19,069 bases of DNA. It comes from Chloroflexota bacterium. GTDB lineage: Bacteria; Chloroflexota; Anaerolineae; Anaerolineales; DRMV01. This document shows, piece after piece, positions 1-5,349 of the stretch. The position numbers and the translations under genes were made by a program. The stretch lies in contig JAADEN010000200.1 in NCBI GenBank assembly GCA_013153375.1, positions 1 to 19,069 of the forward strand, read 5' to 3'. How positions within the stretch are numbered: the stretch's first letter is position 1; each line of letters begins with the position of its first letter. The notes beneath the pieces are model-generated. The model saw only the letters and a list, made by a program, of their open reading frames with translations. It was not told the DNA's origin and did no database searches.

Positions 1-21
1 CCGGGCGCAGGTTGACCGACC

Positions 22-27
22 ATTATA
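22..27 (-). promoter_or_regulatory. Isolated -10-like hexamer reading off the left edge
   Basis: TATAAT on the minus strand, just downstream of the rplT terminator. No good -35 is found at 16-18 nt: those positions fall in the terminator stem, and the best candidate is TTGGCG at 19 nt. It could start a transcript for a gene beyond the left edge, or be chance. Confidence 0.25.
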
Positions 28-33
28 CCCGAC

Positions 34-63
34 AAAAAAGCACCCCCGCCAAAAGGGCGGGGG
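34..63 (-). terminator. Intrinsic terminator of the infC-rpmI-rplT operon
   Basis: On the minus strand a perfect 8-bp GC stem (CCCCCGCC with GGCGGGGG, arms at 56-63 and 43-50, 5-nt loop) is followed after TGC by six T. It lies 28 bases after the rplT stop codon and is a classical rho-independent terminator. Confidence 0.93.
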
Positions 64-90
64 CGTCTTCGCGTCACCGGGGATTGAGGG

Positions 91-438
91 TCAGCGACCC
101 AGGGCTTTGTCCACCACGGCCTTGAAGGCCTCGGGATCGCGCACGGCCAGGTCGGCCAGCATCTTGCGGTTGATGCGGATGTTGGCCTGTTTGAGCGCGT
201 GGATGAAACGGCTGTAGGTCAGGCCGTGCTGCCGGGCCGCGGCGTTGATGCGCATGATCCACAAGCGGCGCAGGTCGCGCTTGCGGGTGCGGCGGTCGCG
301 GTACGCGTACCACATGCTCTTGAGCCAGGCCTCGTTGGCCCGCCGAAAGACGCGCGACCGGGGCCCGCGCTGGCCCTTGACCATCTTCAAAATCTTCTTG
401 TGCCGCCGACGGCGCACAGTACCGGTTTTGACTCGCAT
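91..438 (-). CDS. rplT: 50S ribosomal protein L20
   Basis: 115-residue, very basic protein of normal L20 length. It has the family's N-terminal RRRRHKKILK region, the FRRANEAWLK stretch and the RRLWIMRINAAAR segment. L20 binds 23S rRNA early in large-subunit assembly and in several bacteria represses its own operon by binding the mRNA. The ATG has a strong ribosome binding site (AGGAGGTG, 4 nt before the start). It is the last gene of infC-rpmI-rplT, 79 bases after rpmI. That gap holds a small hairpin (GACGGC with GCCGTC, 466-482) whose role is unknown. The intrinsic terminator follows directly. Confidence 0.98.
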   Translation of the reverse strand: MRVKTGTVRRRRHKKILKMVKGQRGPRSRVFRRANEAWLKSMWYAYRDRRTRKRDLRRLWIMRINAAARQHGLTYSRFIHALKQANIRINRKMLADLAVRDPEAFKAVVDKALGR

Positions 439-517
439 GCTTCACCTCCTGCGACTTCTGAGGCCGACGGCTCGCGGCCGTCCGTTGGTGCGCGCAGAAG
501 CCGCGCGATTGCGGGAT

Positions 518-751
518 TTAGTCTTGCTTCCACAGATTGGGGGCCAAACGGCGCACTTTGCGGATGTAGCCCTTGGCCGTGACCTGAATCATCTTCGAGA
601 ACAGGTACTTGCTGCGCTTGGACTTGTGACGGCGCAGGTGGCTGCGGCTGCCCTTCATGCGCATGACCTTGCCGCTGCCCGTCACCTTGAAGCGCTTGGC
701 CGTTCCCTTGTGCGTTTTCATCTTGATTTTGGCACGCGGTTTCCGAGGCAC
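518..751 (-). CDS. rpmI: 50S ribosomal protein L35
   Basis: L35 of the large ribosomal subunit, recognised by the KMKTHKGTAKRFKVTGSGKV core and the basic RRHKSKRSKYLFSK stretch. The start is inferred to be GTG at 751, giving 77 residues. A Shine-Dalgarno AGGAG lies 8 nt upstream of it, and this motif would be inside the gene if the upstream GTG at 769 were used. The usual family start resembles MPKMKTHKG, so the product carries an extra PRKPRAKI stretch before KMKTHKG. An internal ATG at 721 would remove this extension. The gene follows infC by 91 bases and precedes rplT in the conserved order. Confidence 0.95.
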   Translation of the reverse strand: MPRKPRAKIKMKTHKGTAKRFKVTGSGKVMRMKGSRSHLRRHKSKRSKYLFSKMIQVTAKGYIRKVRRLAPNLWKQD

Positions 752-842
752 GGTTCCTTCTCCTGACACAAATAGGGTGACGCGAAAAGTGCGACGAACG
801 AGCGCGGTTCGCCGCCTTTCTCCCGTTGAAACGCCGGCCGCG

Positions 843-1382
843 TCAGCGGCCTTTGCCCCGTTGCGGGGCCAGAATCATAATCATGGAACGCCCTTCGAGC
901 AAGGGCGGTTTTTCCACCGCGGCCACATCGGCCAGTTCCTGAGCGATCTCTTTCAGATCTTCCAGCACGACCTCGGGGTAGGTGATCTCGCGGCCCCGAA
1001 ACTGGACCCGCACTTTCACCTTCATCCCCTTTTCCAGCCAGCCGCGCGCGCGTTTGACTTTGATGGCCCGGTCACGATCCGCGGTTTTGGGGCGCAGACG
1101 GAGTTCTTTGACTTCGGTGCGGCTACGGCGGCTGCTACGCTGGCGCTCCCGCTCTTCCCGTTGCCGCGCGTAGAGGAACTTGCCAAAGTCCATGATGCGG
1201 CACACGGGCGGTTTGGCCGTGGGCGCCACTTCCACCAGGTCCAGATCGGCCTCTTGGGCGCGGCGCAGGGCCTCTTCGCGCGAGACGATGCCGAAATTCT
1301 CGCCGTTGGGCCCGATCAGGCGCACCTGAGGCGCGCGAATGGCCTGGTTCACACGATAGTCGCTGGCTTGTACAGGGCTAAT
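843..1382 (-). CDS. infC: Translation initiation factor IF-3 with ATT start codon
   Basis: 179 residues. IF-3 binds the 30S subunit, prevents premature 50S joining and discriminates against wrong start codons. The N-terminal domain begins with the DYRVNQAIRAPQVRLIG motif and includes PPVCRIMDFGKFLY. After a charged linker (RQREERERQR), the C-terminal domain contains the KVRVQFRGREI and KPPLLEGRSMIMIL motifs. No ATG or GTG lies at the expected position. The frame is open far upstream only because the opposite and other frames are GC-rich. The start is assigned to ATT at 1380-1382, 4 nt after a strong Shine-Dalgarno (AAAAGGAGG). It heads infC-rpmI-rplT and has its own promoter at 1440-1468. Confidence 0.96.
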   Translation of the reverse strand: MSPVQASDYRVNQAIRAPQVRLIGPNGENFGIVSREEALRRAQEADLDLVEVAPTAKPPVCRIMDFGKFLYARQREERERQRSSRRSRTEVKELRLRPKTADRDRAIKVKRARGWLEKGMKVKVRVQFRGREITYPEVVLEDLKEIAQELADVAAVEKPPLLEGRSMIMILAPQRGKGR

Positions 1383-1395
1383 TGTGCCTCCTTTT
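1380..1395 (-). promoter_or_regulatory. infC translation start: Shine-Dalgarno plus AUU codon
   Basis: AAAAGGAGG (1387-1395), CACA, then ATT (1380-1382) on the minus strand. In known bacteria the non-canonical AUU of infC is the sensor for IF-3 autoregulation, since free IF-3 rejects AUU. The same wiring is inferred here. Confidence 0.8.
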
Positions 1396-1439
1396 CCGTA
1401 TCCCTCAGGAATCTGCCGGCGTGGCGCCGGTGCTGCGGT

Positions 1440-1468
1440 AGCATACCATAACTTAGCCTGGTCGTCAA
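1440..1468 (-). promoter_or_regulatory. Sigma70-type promoter of infC-rpmI-rplT
   Basis: -35 TTGACG (1463-1468), 17-nt spacer, -10 TATGCT (1440-1445) on the minus strand. Predicted transcription start is near 1433, giving a leader of about 50 nt. The leader contains a short hairpin (CCGGC with GCCGG, 1416-1430). The same two hexamers with the same spacer occur at 12833-12861. Confidence 0.8.
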
Positions 1469-1504
1469 CTTTCTGGCGCTCCCGGTTGCCCGCGCTGCCG
1501 CGGC

Positions 1505-2056
1505 TCACAAAAAGCGGGGCGTGGTGTGCTTGTAGCGCCGGTAGGCCTCGCCGTAGTGTTCCTCCAGCCACGGCTCTTCGGCCAGGGGCATGAGCAGGAA
1601 GGCCACCAGCAGCAGCGCCAGACCCGCTCGGGCCGGAGCAGCCTGGGCCACGACCATCAGCCCGGCCAGAAGAAAAATGTCCCCCAGATATTGGGGATTG
1701 CGGGTGAAACGATAAGGCCCCGCGGCGACGAAGGTGCCCCGCAGCCCCAGCGTTTTGAGCAGGCCCAGGGTTTGGATCCCCCAGCCCAGGAAGAAGAGCC
1801 CCACCGCGCTCAGGGCCAGAGCCACCGCCCAGCGCCCGGGGCGCGTCGCGGGGTCGCGCAGGCCGCCGCGCAGCAGAAAGGCCAGGTCCGCAGCCACGGC
1901 CAGCAGGAACAGGCCCCAACTGAGCGCGAACTTCCACGAGCGGGCTTGGGTGGGCGGCCAGACCCGGCGCTGCGGAAAGCGGATGGACCAAAGGATGAGC
2001 GCCAGGTACAGCCAATGGACGGCCATGCTCGGCCCAACGAGGTTTTCGAGGTTCAC
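1505..2056 (-). CDS. Isoprenylcysteine methyltransferase-like membrane protein
   Basis: 183-residue integral membrane protein of the ICMT/phospholipid-methyltransferase-like superfamily. Hydrophobic segments lie at roughly 10-26, 44-62, 76-98 and 127-157. The diagnostic C-terminal region has GPYRFTRNPQYLG (113-125) and EEPWLEEHYGEAYRRYK (160-176), which form the SAM- and substrate-binding part in this fold. The substrate cannot be predicted; bacterial members act on lipids, small molecules or are uncharacterised. The GTG start at 2054-2056 is chosen because AGGAGG lies 5 nt upstream; an ATG 42 bases further upstream lacks such a site. It follows the 8-TM protein gene by 69 bases. Confidence 0.82.
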   Translation of the reverse strand: MNLENLVGPSMAVHWLYLALILWSIRFPQRRVWPPTQARSWKFALSWGLFLLAVAADLAFLLRGGLRDPATRPGRWAVALALSAVGLFFLGWGIQTLGLLKTLGLRGTFVAAGPYRFTRNPQYLGDIFLLAGLMVVAQAAPARAGLALLLVAFLLMPLAEEPWLEEHYGEAYRRYKHTTPRFL

Positions 2057-2074
2057 GCGCGCCTCCTGAAGGGT

Positions 2075-2112
2075 CCCCTGCGGCGCGCGTCGGGCCACGC
2101 GCGCCGCAGGGG
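2075..2112 (-). other. Perfect 15-bp intercistronic hairpin
   Basis: CCCCTGCGGCGCGCG at 2075-2089 is perfectly complementary to 2098-2112, with an 8-nt loop. It lies between the stop codon at 2126 and the Shine-Dalgarno at 2062-2067 of the next gene. No T-tract follows on either strand, so it is not a standard intrinsic terminator. It may attenuate, stabilise an mRNA end or modulate translation of the methyltransferase gene. Confidence 0.7.
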
Positions 2113-2125
2113 GGATGGGACCATT

Positions 2126-2980
2126 CTACTCCTCAGGAGCGCGTGCGGTGCCCAGCAGACGGGCCTTGAACGCCGGCGGCATGAGGAAGACCAGGATGCC
2201 GATCGCGAGCAGCGCGCCGTTGAGGTAGTCCAGCGTGCGGGTGCGCACGAACTGGGTGGGGATGTTGATCATCAGGATGGTGATGGAGGCGATGACGGCC
2301 ATCCACCAGCCGGCCTCTTTCTTCATGGCCAGGAAGGGGATGGAGATGAAGAGCACCAGCGCGGAGACCCAGTTGACCTCGCCCGCCCAGCGGAACATCC
2401 ACCAGCGGAAGTTGGGGTAGAAGGGCCAGTCGGGGCGGGTGGCCATGGTGCGCTGCGCGCCCACGCCGATGGTGAAGGCGTGGGTGATCATCATGCCGAT
2501 GAAGGTCAGCGCGGCGAATTGGAGCCAGCGGGTGGTGCGGTCCTCGCCGTCGCGCAGCAGGATGAGGGCCCAGTAGCCGATCAGCCCGATGAACGAGATC
2601 ACCATGGGCAGCGGAAAGCCCGGGACCCAACTGACATAGGGCAGGAACATGAACGCGCCCGCGATGGCCGGAATGGCGAACAGGGTCAGCGCCAGGGGGA
2701 AGGTCCAGTCGCGGCCCTGGCGGATTGCCGGGGAGATGACGATGAGGGCCGCGCCGGCCGAGAAGATCAGGGCGCGATAGACCGAGAAGAAGAAGTCGAA
2801 GAGTTTCAGCCCGCTGGAGAACTCGGGGTAGCCCTCCGCGATGTGCGCGCTCAGGTGAAAGAGCACCCGCTCCAGCGCGGTCTGCACCAGAATGGGGATG
2901 CCGTAGGTCATGGTCAGGCCGATGACCACCGCGAGGGCCGCCAAAATGGTCCGGTTGCGTAGGGAGGTCGTCCGCATCAT
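2126..2980 (-). CDS. Eight-TM membrane protein of unknown function
   Basis: 284 residues, not assigned to a family I recognise. By eye there are about eight membrane segments (11-31, 64-86, 92-115, 122-142, 152-173, 203-219, 224-241, 252-269). Notable polar or aromatic elements are a 30-residue outside or inside loop (34-62), HAF at 167-169 and an aromatic stretch WPFYPNFRWWMFRW (185-198) between segments 5 and 6. The C-terminus is short and charged. The start is ATG at 2980, preceded 8 nt upstream by AAGGAG; the second ATG (2977) is adjacent. A strong promoter lies about 330 bases upstream, leaving a long untranslated leader. Confidence 0.85.
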   Translation of the reverse strand: MMRTTSLRNRTILAALAVVIGLTMTYGIPILVQTALERVLFHLSAHIAEGYPEFSSGLKLFDFFFSVYRALIFSAGAALIVISPAIRQGRDWTFPLALTLFAIPAIAGAFMFLPYVSWVPGFPLPMVISFIGLIGYWALILLRDGEDRTTRWLQFAALTFIGMMITHAFTIGVGAQRTMATRPDWPFYPNFRWWMFRWAGEVNWVSALVLFISIPFLAMKKEAGWWMAVIASITILMINIPTQFVRTRTLDYLNGALLAIGILVFLMPPAFKARLLGTARAPEE

Positions 2981-3304
2981 TTTCTCAACTCCTTGAGGGG
3001 GACGAAAGGGGAAGGGGGTGGTCGTGGAATCCGGTTCCGACGCCTGGCGCAGGTGGGTGAGGGATCGAAGGGGCGTTGGGGACATACGCTGCTGCGTCGT
3101 GGTCGAAGTCGCAGCGCGGGTCGTTTGCCCGTGGTTGGCCGCGTCGGGGTCGCCGACGGAGGGCCCGAGCCCCAATTCTGGCGACGGCGGCGTTGTGCGC
3201 CATGTCGGACCCCGGATGGAGAGGTGATGTCTCGCGCGGAGACGGTACAATCGCTGAGCGTTTCTTGTGATGTAGAGCACTATGAGAAAACGGCGAACGC
3301 TCTC
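2981..3304 (-). other. Long 5' leader of the membrane protein gene
   Basis: Gene-free stretch of about 324 nt between the predicted transcription start (near 3304) and the ATG at 2980. The extreme 5' end can form a stem GAGCGTT/AACGCTC. Further in there are GGGC-TCGG-GCCC and CGTCGG/CCGACG hairpins. A possible 72-codon minus-strand frame (3203-2985) has low-complexity Arg/Pro/Ala content and no convincing ribosome binding site, so I do not call it a gene. I recognise no known riboswitch. Confidence 0.5.
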
Positions 3305-3310
3305 TTGAAT

Positions 3311-3339
3311 AATATAGCGATTTTTGACCCTTCTGTCAA
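3311..3339 (-). promoter_or_regulatory. Near-consensus sigma70 promoter, minus strand
   Basis: -35 TTGACA (3334-3339, perfect), 17-nt spacer, -10 TATATT (3311-3316, 5 of 6) on the minus strand. It points to the 8-TM membrane protein gene, and readthrough could include the methyltransferase gene. Confidence 0.85.
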
Positions 3340-3512
3340 CCCTTGGCGCGCGTTTTGCGCGCATTTGCGCAAATTTTAAGATTGTGGAAGAATGTGCGGT
3401 TTGTGGGAGTGCGGGTCTGGGCCGGCCCAAGGCCGGGCGCGGTCGCGTCAGCCTCCTTTGCGCTGCGGAAATCCCATCTCTCTCCCCTCTGCCCCGCGAC
3501 GAGCAGCCGGTC

Positions 3513-3539
3513 GCCCCGATCGTTGCGGGGCGGGGTTTT
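3513..3539 (+). terminator. Weak terminator-like hairpin in the intergenic region
   Basis: GCCCCG (3513-3518) pairs with CGGGGC (3526-3531), followed by GGGG and four T (3536-3539). No gene ends here. A poor promoter (TTTGCG, 17 nt, TAAGAT at 3354-3382) lies upstream. The remainder of 3340-3612 shows nothing I can support. Confidence 0.3.
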
Positions 3540-3612
3540 GTGAGCCGGTCGAGCCCCACGACGCCGCTTCTGCAATTCGCGTGCGCCTCGCGCCGCCGCG
3601 CCGCGGGGACAC

Positions 3613-3641
3613 TTGACACCCTGCCGGGCTTTCATTATAAT
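3613..3641 (+). promoter_or_regulatory. Perfect consensus sigma70 promoter of rpmF
   Basis: -35 TTGACA (3613-3618), 17-nt spacer, -10 TATAAT (3636-3641). All 12 positions match consensus. Predicted transcription start is near 3648, with a leader of about 100 nt before rpmF. Confidence 0.93.
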
Positions 3642-3746
3642 GCCCGTCGCTTGCCTCGGCTTCGCTGGGAGCCGAGGAGGGATTTTGTTTGCAACCGGTC
3701 CGTGGTCCGGCCGCGCGCAGGACTGGGCGGTCAAGGAGAGAGTCTC

Positions 3747-3935
3747 ATGCCACCCGTACCCAAGAAAAAGGTTCCCCGTTCCAAGAGCCGCAAGCGGCGT
3801 TCCCAATGGATGCGTCTGAAGCCCAAGGCGTTGGTGATTTGTTCCAACTGCGGCAACCCGCGGCTGCCGCATCGGGTGTGCCCGCATTGCGGCTATTACA
3901 AAGGTCGTGAAGTCGTGCCGATGGAGCCGAAATAG
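3747..3935 (+). CDS. rpmF: 50S ribosomal protein L32
   Basis: 62-residue L32 of the zinc-binding type. The basic N-terminus VPKKKVPRSKSRKRRS is typical. It is followed by a zinc ribbon with two CxxC knuckles, CSNCG and CPHCG, so this is the C+ paralogue expected under zinc-replete conditions. The ATG at 3747 follows AAGGAGAG by about 6 nt. The gene is a single transcription unit: consensus promoter before it and intrinsic terminator after it. The frequent upstream partner (a YceD/DUF177 gene) is not present. fabD follows, echoing the common rpmF-fab gene association in bacteria. Confidence 0.97.
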   Translation: MPPVPKKKVPRSKSRKRRSQWMRLKPKALVICSNCGNPRLPHRVCPHCGYYKGREVVPMEPK

Positions 3936-3957
3936 GCCCCTGGCAACGGCTACGGGG

Positions 3958-3985
3958 AGCCGGTGGTCCAGCCACCGGCTTTTTT
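3958..3985 (+). terminator. Intrinsic terminator of rpmF
   Basis: Perfect 9-bp stem AGCCGGTGG (3958-3966) with CCACCGGCT (3972-3980), a 5-nt loop, and a run of six T (3980-3985). Confidence 0.94.
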
Positions 3986-4022
3986 CGTGCCCCCAGGCGC
4001 ATCTTCGCGGCCCAGATGGGGT

Positions 4023-4053
4023 TATATAGAAAAGCATTGGGCCTTCGAGGCCC
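4023..4053 (+). promoter_or_regulatory. Possible fabD -10 element and leader hairpin
   Basis: TATATA at 4023-4028 stands out in GC-rich sequence, but the matching -35 (CATCTT at 17 nt) is poor. A perfect hairpin GGGCC-TTCGA-GGCCC (4039-4053) would be near the 5' end of the transcript. A promoter is expected here because terminators flank fabD. Confidence 0.35.
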
Positions 4054-4082
4054 GCATCCTGTGCCATAACGGAGTGTTCCCC

Positions 4083-5042
4083 ATGAGTGTGTCTCCCCAG
4101 GAGGTCGCGGTCCTCTTTCCCGGGCAGGGTTCCCAGTATGTGGGTATGGGGCGCGACCTGGCGGCCGCGTTCCCCGAAGCGCGTGCGGTGTTCGAACAAG
4201 CCGACGAAGTGCTGGGCTATCCCCTCACCCGCATCATGTGGGAAGGCCCCGAGGAGGCCCTGAATCAAACCGAGCACACCCAACCCGCGGTCTTCGTGCA
4301 CGCGGTGGCCGCGTGGCGGGTGCTCAAGGCCCACCTGGGCGACTGGACGCCGCGCTTCGCGGCCGGGCACTCCCTGGGCGAACTGACCACCCTGGTGGCG
4401 ACCGAGGCGTTGGATTTCATCACCGCGTTGCGGTTGGTGCAAAAGCGGGCCCAGGTCATGGCCGAGGCGGGCCAGCGCAACCCCGGGCGCATGGCCGCTT
4501 TGCTGGGTTTGTCCATCGAAAAGGTCGAGGGCCTGGTGCAATCCATCAGCGAGCGCATCGGGTTCGTCCAGGTGGCCAACGACAACTGTCCGGGCCAGGT
4601 GGTGGTCTCGGGCACCACCGAGGGCGTGGAGGCCGCGGTGGCGCAGGCCCGGGCCCTGGGTGCGCGGCGGGCCATCGTGCTGAAGGTCAGCGTGGCCGCG
4701 CATTCCATCCTCATGGCCCCCGCGCAGGAGGCCTTTCGGCTGGCGTTGGCCCAGGCCCGCTTGCGTTCCCCGCGCTATCCCGTGGTGGGCAATGTGGCCG
4801 CCCGCGCCCTCCAGGCTGCGGACGCCCTGTTCGCGGACCTGAGCGCGCAACTCACCGGTCCGGTGCGCTGGCGCGAGAGCGTGGAGCACATGCTCGAGGC
4901 CGGCGTGCACACCTTCGTGGAACTGGGGCCCGGCCAGGTGCTGAGCAATCTGGTAAAACGCATCCGCCGCGACACGCGGCGGGTGAACCTGGACGCGCCC
5001 GGCGATCTGGACGCGGTGTTGGGTTTGCTGGGCCTGGGGTGA
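4083..5042 (+). CDS. fabD: Malonyl-CoA:ACP transacylase
   Basis: 319 residues. It transfers malonyl from CoA to acyl carrier protein to supply fatty acid elongation in the cytoplasm. Visible motifs are the N-terminal VLFPGQGSQYVGMG, the nucleophile elbow GHSLGE (catalytic Ser), a conserved Arg in RAQVMAEA and the catalytic His in VAAHSILM. The C-terminal FVELGPGQVLSNLVKRI is typical. The ATG at 4083 gives the family's usual N-terminus; an ATG 120 bases upstream runs through the rpmF terminator and is rejected. The ribosome binding site is modest (GGAG, 9 nt before the start). No acpP, fabH or fabF is adjacent. Terminators on both sides make it monocistronic. Confidence 0.96.
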   Translation: MSVSPQEVAVLFPGQGSQYVGMGRDLAAAFPEARAVFEQADEVLGYPLTRIMWEGPEEALNQTEHTQPAVFVHAVAAWRVLKAHLGDWTPRFAAGHSLGELTTLVATEALDFITALRLVQKRAQVMAEAGQRNPGRMAALLGLSIEKVEGLVQSISERIGFVQVANDNCPGQVVVSGTTEGVEAAVAQARALGARRAIVLKVSVAAHSILMAPAQEAFRLALAQARLRSPRYPVVGNVAARALQAADALFADLSAQLTGPVRWRESVEHMLEAGVHTFVELGPGQVLSNLVKRIRRDTRRVNLDAPGDLDAVLGLLGLG

Positions 5043-5126
5043 TCAGGGGGAACCTCTCCGAGCGGGCCGGCCGCGCGGCCGGCGTCCAAGCGTGAAGTAC
5101 GCCCATCGTTGCCAAGCCTTCTTACG

Positions 5127-5152
5127 GCCCCTTGGTGTGTCCAAGGGGCTTT
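5127..5152 (+). terminator. Intrinsic terminator downstream of fabD
   Basis: Perfect 9-bp stem GCCCCTTGG (5127-5135) with CCAAGGGGC (5141-5149), loop TGTGT, followed by only three T. It is a strong stem with a short T-tract, 85 bases after the fabD stop. Confidence 0.75.
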
Positions 5153-5185
5153 GGCGTCCACGCGGCGGGGAGCCGCGCGGGCCCT

Positions 5186-5296
5186 GAACTCGCGCACCGG
5201 GGCCGGCGGACGATGATGTTGGGCGTGCTTGTGGCGCGTCCGGTCGGCTCGGCCTCGCCGAGCGAACCCCGAACTCGCGTGCCGCGGCCAGCGGAC
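5186..5296. repeat. Pair of imperfect 26-bp direct repeats
   Basis: Copies at 5186-5211 and 5271-5296 match at 22 of 26 positions. They begin GAACTCGCG and end GCGGAC, spaced 85 bases start to start. They lie in the roughly 300-base gap between fabD and the sensor kinase gene, and the second copy ends 12 nt before the kinase promoter. They may be operator-like or a local duplication remnant. I see nothing else in this gap apart from the terminator and promoter. Confidence 0.5.
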
Positions 5297-5307
5297 TCAT
5301 GCAAATA

Positions 5308-5316
5308 TGGTAAAAT
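5308..5316 (+). promoter_or_regulatory. Extended -10 promoter of the two-component operon
   Basis: TGGTAAAAT: a TGn extension (5308-5310) directly before TAAAAT (5311-5316). The -35 position is poor (CCAGCG), as is common for extended -10 promoters or activator-dependent ones. Predicted start is near 5323, 27 nt before the kinase ATG. The AT-rich patch (5300-5330) contrasts with its GC-rich surroundings. Confidence 0.55.
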
Positions 5317-5349
5317 CAAGATAAGTTTGCTGAACGACGCGAGGCGGTT

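Noticed and set aside
804..815. GCGG-TTCG-CCGC hairpin between infC and rpmI as an L20 repressor site
   Set aside because: Too short. On the transcribed strand the loop is CGAA, and there is no evidence for an L20-binding fold.
1383..2015. N-terminal extension of the IF-3 frame to an upstream ATG
   Set aside because: The extension runs through the infC promoter, leader and the methyltransferase gene. IF-3 homology begins right after the ATT start.
2985..3203. 72-codon minus-strand frame in the long leader
   Set aside because: Arg/Pro/Ala-rich, no convincing Shine-Dalgarno, no recognisable motif.
3354..3539. Small plus-strand transcript between TTTGCG-17-TAAGAT and the hairpin at 3513
   Set aside because: The promoter matches consensus poorly and the terminator has only four T; kept only as a weak terminator-like feature.
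3336..4910. 524-codon minus-strand open frame opposite rpmF and fabD
   Set aside because: It is antisense to two certain genes and His/Gly/Arg/Gln-rich, as expected from reading GC-rich codons backwards.
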